DNA from: Hermodarchaeum sp048885185
Lineage (GTDB): Archaea; Asgardarchaeota; Hermodarchaeia; Hermodarchaeales; Hermodarchaeaceae
Reading direction: 5' to 3'
Length of the DNA: 10,205 nt
Assembly (NCBI GenBank): GCA_048885185.1
Contig: JBHLQC010000045.1
Location: 1 to 10,205, forward strand
Part shown: in pieces, positions 1 to 6,042 of the stretch
Layout: the number at the start of each line of letters is the position of its first letter
How positions within the stretch are numbered: the first letter of the stretch is position 1
Program-made: the position numbers and the translations under genes
Notes under the pieces: generated by a model
The model's input: only the letters and a program-made list of their open reading frames with translations
Databases searched by the model: none
What the model was told of the DNA's origin: nothing

Positions 1-1080
1 TAATCGATAATGATGTTGAATTTCTGCCATCATTTTTGGAAGTGGTTTGATTAAGTAATCATAGAAGAACTCTCGGGCCTTGGGAGTCGGTGCAATGCCT
101 TTAGGACATTCTGCAAGGAGAAGTATTTCTCCCTCATCCTGCACCGCGTTTTTAGTTAGCTCTAATCCTCGTTGCGCATTGTACAGGCTTTCGTCTTGAG
201 GAGATCCACCTGGCGTGACAATGATGTAATCTGTGGTAGCAACAGCAAAAGATGCTGTATCATCTATGACTTGGATCCCCTGGCGGGTTACTTCTTCCAT
301 ATCTCCACTTGCTGACCATAAAATGTAAGGTCCACTAGTTACCATGGCAAGAAGGAACACTGGACGCTCTTTTAGAATCATATTTGCAGCTTCCAACATG
401 TCCTCAGCTACTGGATTCGTTCGACGGGTTGAATCAGGATGAAAGGGATGTCGACCAAAAGTGGATTCACGTTCCAAAGCTAAACTATGATTGGCTTCAA
501 TCGCTGCAAAATCGCAAAATCCGGGAAGGAAATTCTTTAGGACATTCGAATATCCTGCAAAATAGTGGTTCTTCATATCCGCGGCAACCACAAACGCATC
601 AAGATCTAATACTTCCTGATTGATACACACTTCAGTTCCCCGGGTTGTGGTCCCGATCAGTTTACAAGGAGATTCGATAGCATCGTGAACGAGCACCCGA
701 TAGGGATCTAACCTGTTGCTTTTACAACTCTGATGAATCGCTTGGATAATTTCCTGATTTCGCGCACTATGTGGTTCATGAGAGCCAGTTGTGATAATGA
801 AGGTGAGCTCCTTTGCAGGTTGAAGAAGGCGCGTTAGCTCATCAACGATGATTTCGTGTGGTTCAGCCCGGGTTCCATCTTCAATCAGAACGCCAACTCG
901 ACGACCAGCGATGGTTTCATGAAGTGTCACATCAATAGGTGTTTCAAGTGCTTGCCGAAGGGTTCCAGCGATATCCTTGGTGGCTTGTTGTTTTCGTGGT
1001 TGTATTACTTCACCGATGTTTCGCTCAGGAATTTCAAGTTTGACTTGACCTTGCCCGTAACGAAGTTGGATGTCCACCAT
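1..1080 (-). CDS. larA: LarA-family nickel-pincer racemase/epimerase homologue (DUF2088), C-terminus cut by window edge
   Basis: Translating the minus strand from ATG 1080-1078 gives 360 codons with no stop before the window edge. LarA is usually about 420-430 residues, so roughly 60 are missing. LarA-type enzymes invert the carbon of 2-hydroxy acids by hydride transfer to a nickel-pincer nucleotide. Family signatures are visible: D68-G-T-R71 (the DxTR site), T98-G-S-H101, H172-Y-F-A-G, K182 in VLKNFLPG (the cofactor-bearing lysine) and NH198. The spacings H172-K182-H198 match H174-K184-H200 of the Lactobacillus enzyme as I remember it. Near residues 291-304 the usual LYQ..K segment reads LYNAQR (Y300, N301, R304), which may change substrate choice. 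The gene starts 6 bases after the stop of the FGGY kinase with only a weak ribosome site, so coupled translation is likely. No larB, larC or larE is in view. The family is secure; lactate as substrate is not. Confidence 0.88.
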   Translation of the reverse strand, partial: MVDIQLRYGQGQVKLEIPERNIGEVIQPRKQQATKDIAGTLRQALETPIDVTLHETIAGRRVGVLIEDGTRAEPHEIIVDELTRLLQPAKELTFIITTGSHEPHSARNQEIIQAIHQSCKSNRLDPYRVLVHDAIESPCKLIGTTTRGTEVCINQEVLDLDAFVVAADMKNHYFAGYSNVLKNFLPGFCDFAAIEANHSLALERESTFGRHPFHPDSTRRTNPVAEDMLEAANMILKERPVFLLAMVTSGPYILWSASGDMEEVTRQGIQVIDDTASFAVATTDYIIVTPGGSPQDESLYNAQRGLELTKNAVQDEGEILLLAECPKGIAPTPKAREFFYDYLIKPLPKMMAEIQHHYRL

Positions 1081-1086
1081 GATTCT

Positions 1087-2634
1087 TCATGCGTCAAGTG
1101 TGCTTAGTCGTGAAAAAACCTTTGCCTCTTCTAAAGCCTGATAGGCTTCAGTATGAATTGGGAAGAGCTGATCATAGATGTGGGCAGGTTCTTTTTTGGG
1201 TGAATATTGGTTTCCAATGGCTACCATTGCTTCGGAAGCTTTTCTAACATTCTGATAAATTCCGCTTCCCACTGCTGCAAGAATCGCTGCTCCCAGTGCT
1301 GTAGCCTCTTCTACTTTACTGCGTTGAACTGTGAGCTTAGTCACATCGGCTTGAATCTGATTCCAAACTTTGCTTCGTGTTGCTCCACCCGTTAGTCGTA
1401 ATTCTTTGAGTGGGACACCAAGTTCATGCATGATTTCTAAATTCTGCCGGACTTCGAAGGAGGTTCCTTCCATTATTGCCCGAATTACATCTGACTTAGT
1501 GTGGCCCAGGGCGAGACCAATAATTACACCACGGGCGTCTGGATTCCAATGAGGTGCACCCGCACCTACAAAATGAGGTAGCAAAAGAATCCCGCGTGCT
1601 CCCGGAGGAGATTGCTCCGCCTGTTCATTCATCAAATCATATGCATCAGAACCTAGGAGTTGAGCTAGACTCTTCTCTTCCTGACTGAATTGGTCACGGA
1701 ACCAACGGTAAATTATTCCACTAGTGAAAATACTTGCCTCAATAACCCACTTATTAGGAACTGCATGGCAACTGCAAAGTAAACGGTGCTTAGAATCGAA
1801 CCGTGGTTGTTCTTCATAGGCTAAAATGAATGTTCCCGTCCCTACTGTCGCTTTGACACGTCCGGATTTAACAACACCGACGCCAACCGCTCCACATTGT
1901 TGATCCCCACCTCCAACCACAACAGGTAATCCTTCAGGGAGACCCGTTGCTTTTGCTGCACGCTTTGAGATTTCTCCTGCTTGCGTACCCGAAGGGTACG
2001 CTTTGGGGAGTTTTTCCTTTGGAATCCCAAGACTATCACACATTAGTTTGGACCATTCCATGGGACGAACAGCGAAAAGCATCGTTCTAGATGCATTACT
2101 ATAATCCGTGGCAAAGATATCAGTCAACCGATGTAAAATGAAATCATGGACAAGAAGGAATTTTGTGGCATCATGGAAAACTTGTGGTTTCTCGTCTTTG
2201 AACCAAAGAATTTTCGGAGCAGAAAAATAGGGGTCAATAGTTAAACCCGTCTCGCTATACACAGTGTCTAGACCCAGCTCTGTTTTGATAGTCTGACATT
2301 GTTGGGTAGTTCTACGATCTTGCCAAACGAGAGCATTATGGAGTGGTATTCCCGTTTCATCAACTGGTACAATTGTCTCCCGCTGATTGGTAATACTTAC
2401 CGCCACAATTTCGTTGATTCGCTTGCCAATCTCTTTAAGACTAGCCTGGGTTGTACTGCAGGTAGTTTTCCACCAATCTTCTGCATTTTGTTCAACCCAT
2501 GCTGGCTGAGGAAAAAGGGAGGAATATTCTTGGTGTGTTTGAATAATGAGTTTTCCGTTACTGGTATCAAACACGGCTGTTCGCGTACCGCCTGTTCCCA
2601 CATCGATTGCCACAACTAATTGGGATTTCGCCAT
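1087..2634 (-). CDS. FGGY-family carbohydrate kinase, glycerol-kinase-like substrate site
   Basis: This is a 515-residue ATP-dependent sugar or polyol kinase of the FGGY family, normal length. ATG 2634 is chosen because GAGGAG (2646-2641) lies 6 bases upstream; an in-frame upstream start at 2700 would add 22 residues unlike the family. The N-terminal phosphate-binding loop is D11-V-G-T-G-G-T-R. Glycerol kinase residues appear to be kept: R85-E86 in NQRET, W104 in ALVWQ, Y136 in DPYF, D244 in GGGDQQ and F269 after TVGTGT. The C-terminal ATPase signatures are GGAT (416-419) and EEATALGAA (442-450). The CHAVP/W segment (289-296) and the GSGIYQNV tail look more like xylulokinases, so the substrate could be glycerol or another polyol or ketose. 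It is the first gene of a unit with the LarA homologue and diverges from the sirtuin gene. The family is certain; the substrate is inferred. Confidence 0.9.
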   Translation of the reverse strand: MAKSQLVVAIDVGTGGTRTAVFDTSNGKLIIQTHQEYSSLFPQPAWVEQNAEDWWKTTCSTTQASLKEIGKRINEIVAVSITNQRETIVPVDETGIPLHNALVWQDRRTTQQCQTIKTELGLDTVYSETGLTIDPYFSAPKILWFKDEKPQVFHDATKFLLVHDFILHRLTDIFATDYSNASRTMLFAVRPMEWSKLMCDSLGIPKEKLPKAYPSGTQAGEISKRAAKATGLPEGLPVVVGGGDQQCGAVGVGVVKSGRVKATVGTGTFILAYEEQPRFDSKHRLLCSCHAVPNKWVIEASIFTSGIIYRWFRDQFSQEEKSLAQLLGSDAYDLMNEQAEQSPPGARGILLLPHFVGAGAPHWNPDARGVIIGLALGHTKSDVIRAIMEGTSFEVRQNLEIMHELGVPLKELRLTGGATRSKVWNQIQADVTKLTVQRSKVEEATALGAAILAAVGSGIYQNVRKASEAMVAIGNQYSPKKEPAHIYDQLFPIHTEAYQALEEAKVFSRLSTLDA

Positions 2635-2751
2635 TGAGTTCTCCTCGCGTCTAACAAGTCTGTTGATAGTTAAAACTTGTATCCACGTGGAAAAACCCAC
2701 AGTCTTTTGTCTTTACAGGTCTTGTGATATCCTGACTAATGAGGGCTACCC
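2635..2751. promoter_or_regulatory. Divergent intergenic region between the FGGY kinase and sirtuin genes, with a 10-base palindrome
   Basis: These 117 bases must drive both flanking genes. TCCACGTGGA at 2682-2691 is a perfect palindrome and could be an operator for both directions. On the minus strand an AT-rich stretch, GTTTTAACTAT (about 2677-2667), is the best TATA candidate for the kinase, about 35 bases before its start codon. The plus-strand TATA element for the sirtuin is not clear; the same AT-rich stretch read forward is possible. GAGGG at 2741-2745, 6 bases before ATG 2752, serves the sirtuin gene, and GAGGAG at 2646-2641 serves the kinase. Confidence 0.45.
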
Positions 2752-3507
2752 ATGGTAGACGAAAAAATTCTGCAAGCTGCACAAATGATTTCCAAATCTG
2801 CTTCCACTGTAGCCTTAACTGGTGCAGGTGTGTCAACCAAAAGCGGGATTCCGGATTTCCGTGGACCTGACGGACTCTGGACGAAGGTTGATCCTGTGAA
2901 ATTTGCGAGTATCAATGGTTTTCTTAGTGATCCAAGAGGGTGGTGGGAGATGGCTCTTGAAATGGCTCCGACGATTATGAGTGCAAAGCCCAATCCCTCT
3001 CATACGATGTTGGCAAAATTAGAAAAAATGGGTCTCTTGGACTGTCTCATCACACAGAATGTCGATGGTTTACATCAAAGGGCGGGGAGCAAAAACGTAC
3101 TGGAGGTTCATGGCAGTCTCTTCAGTGCCACATGTACAGTCTGCCATATACAAGTCGATCGCAAGTATCTTGAAAACGCAATGAAAAAACGTCAGATTCC
3201 TGTCATGTGTCCGACTTGTGGTGGCTTACTCAAGTTAGACACTGTATTTTTCGGCGAAGCTTTACCTCAGAACGCATTAGGCGCTGCAGTGGAGGCTGTA
3301 AGAAATTGCGAATTATTGCTGGCGGTTGGCTCATATCTTGTTGTGTATCCCGTTGCAACACTTCCCACAATTGCCACACAAAGTGGAGCTAATTTCATTA
3401 TCATAAACCAGGAACCAACACCACTTGATCAAGTGGCTGATCTGGTGTTCCATGCCGAAGCAGGTGAAACATTAACTCAGATTGTGAACGCCATTAAAAC
3501 ACCATAG
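2752..3507 (+). CDS. cobB: Sir2-family NAD-dependent protein deacylase (sirtuin)
   Basis: This 251-residue single-domain sirtuin is the usual size for prokaryotic Sir2. It removes acyl groups from lysines using NAD, giving nicotinamide and O-acyl-ADP-ribose; archaeal relatives act on chromatin proteins such as Alba and on metabolic enzymes. Seen in order: G24-A-G-V-S, SGIPDFRG (31-38), T101-Q-N-V-D, catalytic H120 in EVHG, a zinc ribbon with C128/C131 and C153/C156, FFGE (166-169), VGSYLVVYP (192-200) and the INQEPT segment (218-223). The nucleotide loop normally reads GTS or GSS; here it is G193-S-Y195, a bulky change. The Tyr/Arg pair that marks desuccinylase-type sirtuins is not evident near residues 60-75, where the sequence reads GWWEMALE. 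GAGGG 6 bases upstream supports the ATG. A flavin-binding gene follows 100 bases downstream on the same strand. Confidence 0.93.
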   Translation: MVDEKILQAAQMISKSASTVALTGAGVSTKSGIPDFRGPDGLWTKVDPVKFASINGFLSDPRGWWEMALEMAPTIMSAKPNPSHTMLAKLEKMGLLDCLITQNVDGLHQRAGSKNVLEVHGSLFSATCTVCHIQVDRKYLENAMKKRQIPVMCPTCGGLLKLDTVFFGEALPQNALGAAVEAVRNCELLLAVGSYLVVYPVATLPTIATQSGANFIIINQEPTPLDQVADLVFHAEAGETLTQIVNAIKTP

Positions 3508-3607
3508 CGAATGTCAGATTTTTGTTTAAGCTCAAATCTAACGGGTTTTTATTCAAAGAGTAACTAACAGACGCTAGTTATTGATAGATTACTGGAGAGT
3601 AGAAGCT
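3508..3607 (+). promoter_or_regulatory. Gap between sirtuin and flavoprotein genes: weak hairpin/T-rich end and TATA-like box
   Basis: AGATTT (3516-3521) can pair with AAATCT (3534-3539) across a 12-base loop, and T-runs follow at 3519-3523 and 3546-3550. This could end the sirtuin transcript in the archaeal T-rich manner. TTTTTATT at 3546-3553 is a TATA candidate that would place a transcript start near 3575, about 30 bases before ATG 3608. GGAG at 3594-3597 lies 10 bases before that ATG. These are pattern readings only. Confidence 0.35.
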
Positions 3608-4123
3608 ATGAAACAGGTTATTGATGAAAAAGAGGGTCGACGTGCGTTTCCACCCTTTCCCCTTGCATTAGTTACCATTCCCGGATCACCTCCAAATATC
3701 ATTACTGCAGCACTAATCCATGTATTCTCGTTTGATCCATTTTTGATTGGAATTGGAATCGCTCCCAGCCGTTATAGCTATGAGCTTCTGAAGGTTGCGA
3801 CAGATTTCGTAGTTAATCTTCCTACAAAGGAAATACTTGATCAGGTGATGTTTTGTGGCACCAAATCGGGGAGAGATGTGAATAAATTTGAGAAAACACG
3901 GCTCACCGATATTTCCGCTCAAGAAGTTGAAGCCCCGTTAATTGATGAATGTCCCGTAAATTTTGAATGTGAAAAAACCCAGACTTTGGAGACAGGGGAC
4001 CATTATTGGTTCATCGGAGAAGTCAAGGTCATTCATATGGATGTTAATTTCAGGCGTGAAAATACGTTATGCTACTGGGCTGGTGAATTTCGGCTACCTG
4101 GCCCTCTCATTCGTCGTCGATAA
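3608..4123 (+). CDS. Flavin-reductase-like FMN-binding split-barrel protein
   Basis: This 171-residue protein matches the flavin reductase/flavoredoxin family, which binds FMN in a split beta-barrel and passes electrons from NAD(P)H or a partner to flavin or other acceptors. Visible family marks are ALVTIPG..PNIITAA (20-35) in the first barrel strands, SFDPFLIGIGIAPSRYSYELL (41-61) over the FMN phosphate, DFVVNLP (66-72), CGTKSGRDVNKFE (83-95) and GDHYWFIGEV (130-139), where most relatives have GDHTLFIGEV. I chose ATG 3608 over the in-frame TTG at 3581 because GGAG precedes it and the extra residues add nothing recognisable. It is soluble, with no signal peptide or membrane segment. The gene converges on the radical SAM gene with only 16 bases between the stops. 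The specific acceptor cannot be read from sequence. Confidence 0.85.
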   Translation: MKQVIDEKEGRRAFPPFPLALVTIPGSPPNIITAALIHVFSFDPFLIGIGIAPSRYSYELLKVATDFVVNLPTKEILDQVMFCGTKSGRDVNKFEKTRLTDISAQEVEAPLIDECPVNFECEKTQTLETGDHYWFIGEVKVIHMDVNFRRENTLCYWAGEFRLPGPLIRRR

Positions 4124-4139
4124 TATTCATTAGTACGAT

Positions 4140-5867
4140 TTAATGCCGAACACGATAAAGTGCTTCGTGATTTGCATATTGCATCTCTCGGGGGACATCC
4201 TCACTTCCCGGTACTACTGGTAGGAGACTGATTCGGTTTCGGTGGCGTTCTTTAAGTGAGTCAGGTATCTTGCCATCAAATGGATGAGTAAAGGGAAGCA
4301 TGAAGCGATAATCTTTCCCTAATATCCCGGCGATTCGCGTAAGCATACGCTTTGATTTACCACCGTGTTTAAACCTGTAATAGGCAAGATAAAGGAAGCC
4401 ACCAATCAATTTGATGAGTTGGCGATGTATCCAAGTATCTTGGACATCTTCGAGCCAAGCATCTCGCCAGTGAAGAAGATTGTGATCCCAACATTCGATG
4501 AAAATTTCCCATTGAAGTTCACTCAATCGACGAAGATTCAGAGTTTTTTCTTTTCGTAGAGCACAATCTTCCAAGGATACAAAGAACAAGGGAACAAAAA
4601 AGGTCTTGAATCGACGCATTCGGTGTACAAGATCGAGGGTAAGGAGTACATCCTCCTCGTTTTCCTTAGGTAAGCCAGTCACTAAAGTACAAAGGGGTAA
4701 CCAGTTTGCATCATTGAGAATGCCATACGCTTCACAAACGATTTCAGGCCATTGACTCACATCATAAGGCAAGGCTTTCCCACGCATGTGCTCTTGCATA
4801 AGTCGAGGACTACCCGTTTCAACTCCCACCTCCACGGTAACCACAGGGTTGCCTCGATACTTGTATCGAGATTTCTCACCAATAGTATCAGTGATTTCTT
4901 GCACCATTTTCGGTTCAATAATGGCTGGAGCTAGTGATGCATGGGCTGTTTGAACAACTTTGACACCTTGTTCAGCTACAACCGCCTTATACAGGTTAAC
5001 TACTGCTTTTCGATTCGGGAGAAATCGTTCTTTCGAACCATAAAGAAAGACGTCATCAGTATTCAGAAGAATCATATCAGCGCCGCAACTAAGGTTCGCC
5101 CGCACCTCCTTCAGTATCTTCTCAATTGAAAAAGTACGCCGATACTTCATTGTGGGTGAACAGAATTGGCAACCTCGACCACATCCTCGTGAAATCTCGA
5201 CAGCTCCATAAATTGCGCCATTCCGAATAGCAGGGATTTCATCATCGTCCGGTCTTTCTGCTCTGACTATAGGAGGGAGTGGTTCGCCTCGAATTGCCTT
5301 CTCAAATAATTTTGGTGCAGCCCGTTCTGATTCACCCATAACAATGCAATCAAACCCAAATTCCTCCCGGAGCTTCGGGTTCTGCAGTTGCCAAGATCCC
5401 GCCCCACCCAGAATCCTTGGGGTTCTATACTTCTTTAGTGCCAAATCTTGCATTAACCGGCGAAATTCTAAACCCGTTGCTGCAACGCTGCCAAGCCCTG
5501 TAAGAGAGGTATATGTCAAGCTCACGTAAGCCATTCCTAAGGGGTCCATACTGGAGACGCCCACAACTTTGGTTTTGGGTCCCATTACATGCTTGAGTTG
5601 GCGGGGATGAACAGTAATAATATCCTCTTCATCAAATCCGCTTTCTAAAAGTGTCGCTTCGATTTTTCTAAGACCATACGGGGCAAAGGGTGCAGAATGG
5701 TCAGGGTTTGGTGGGTCTGGCTTATACATGCGCCTAAGCGCCGTTTTTGGAAAAAGTCGTCCTGGGAAGCCACCCGCAAATGCCATGAAAGGATCTGCAT
5801 CCCAACCGGCCATTTCAGCAACTGAAGCTGTTAGGACAACTTGTTTTCCACCGTTTCGACCCATCAT
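4140..5867 (-). CDS. Radical SAM protein with B12-binding-like N-terminal domain, function unknown
   Basis: This 575-residue protein has two main parts. Residues about 65-200 resemble a cobalamin-binding Rossmann domain: VVGVSSMDPLG (101-111), RILGGAGSWQLQ (151-162) and DCIVMGESE (173-181). The usual DxHxxG ligand motif is not evident, so any B12 may bind base-on or not at all. Residues about 220-440 are the radical SAM core, with the iron-sulfur cluster on C229-x3-C233-x2-C236 (RGCGRGCQFC), D271-D for the conserved strand, VEVGVETGSP (345-354) and LVTGLPKENEED (395-406). The tail (445-575) is helical and basic, with an aromatic stretch (488-499) that may be amphipathic. Relatives methylate or rearrange lipids, peptides or cofactors; no substrate can be assigned here. 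Two adjacent ATGs exist (5867, 5864). GAGGA (5877-5873) is 5 bases from the first and 8 from the second, so 5864 is equally likely. The gene follows tldE by 175 bases in the same direction. Confidence 0.85.
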   Translation of the reverse strand: MMGRNGGKQVVLTASVAEMAGWDADPFMAFAGGFPGRLFPKTALRRMYKPDPPNPDHSAPFAPYGLRKIEATLLESGFDEEDIITVHPRQLKHVMGPKTKVVGVSSMDPLGMAYVSLTYTSLTGLGSVAATGLEFRRLMQDLALKKYRTPRILGGAGSWQLQNPKLREEFGFDCIVMGESERAAPKLFEKAIRGEPLPPIVRAERPDDDEIPAIRNGAIYGAVEISRGCGRGCQFCSPTMKYRRTFSIEKILKEVRANLSCGADMILLNTDDVFLYGSKERFLPNRKAVVNLYKAVVAEQGVKVVQTAHASLAPAIIEPKMVQEITDTIGEKSRYKYRGNPVVTVEVGVETGSPRLMQEHMRGKALPYDVSQWPEIVCEAYGILNDANWLPLCTLVTGLPKENEEDVLLTLDLVHRMRRFKTFFVPLFFVSLEDCALRKEKTLNLRRLSELQWEIFIECWDHNLLHWRDAWLEDVQDTWIHRQLIKLIGGFLYLAYYRFKHGGKSKRMLTRIAGILGKDYRFMLPFTHPFDGKIPDSLKERHRNRISLLPVVPGSEDVPREMQYANHEALYRVRH

Positions 5868-6042
5868 TGATTCCTCAAAGTCTCATTCTGTCGTGTCTTG
5901 AATAATTGTGTTCGTTCTTTCCTCTGTGCCAATGGTATCTTGGCATGAATAGGGGCTATTTAGCTTTTTGCCCCTTGTTGCCTCTCAAGTTCTTCAAACA
6001 TATAAGTTTGACCTGTTTTTTTGTCGCCCTTTTTAAGGTAAA
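5868..6042 (-). promoter_or_regulatory. tldE-radical SAM intergenic region: TATA box in a short palindrome, two perfect hairpins
   Basis: Read on the minus strand, a TATA-like CTTATATG lies at 6006-5999. It sits inside arms CAAAC (5995-5999) and GTTTG (6006-6010), spaced by 6 bases on the plus strand. A transcript start is expected near 5977, leaving a leader of about 110 bases. That leader would hold two perfect stems: AGGGGC/GCCCCT at 5951-5956 and 5970-5975 (13-base loop), and TGCCAA/TTGGCA at 5927-5932 and 5940-5945 (7-base loop). No T-run follows either stem on the minus strand, so they are unlikely to be simple terminators for tldE. Two tiny open frames (6001-5960, 13 codons; 5946-5875, 23 codons) are probably chance. 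Confidence 0.45.

Noticed and set aside
384..1107. Plus-strand open frames of about 80 codons at the left end
   Set aside because: They are antisense to the LarA homologue, whose catalytic residues are readable through the whole stretch on the minus strand.
2299..2619. 106-codon plus-strand open frame inside the FGGY kinase gene
   Set aside because: It is antisense to the best conserved part of the kinase, shows no domain, and its cysteine-rich composition is typical of a shadow frame.
2635..2700. N-terminal extension of 22 residues on the FGGY kinase
   Set aside because: The GAGGAG ribosome site lies inside it, directly before ATG 2634, and FGGY kinases begin with the phosphate loop soon after their start.
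5951..5975. GC-rich hairpin read as an intrinsic terminator for tldE
   Set aside because: No T-run follows it on the minus strand. The long T-run nearby (6015-6021) is on the plus strand, which has no gene ending there.
5960..6001. 13-codon minus-strand open frame downstream of tldE as a leader peptide
   Set aside because: Its ATG falls in the best TATA-like box, its ribosome site is poor, and this length is expected by chance.
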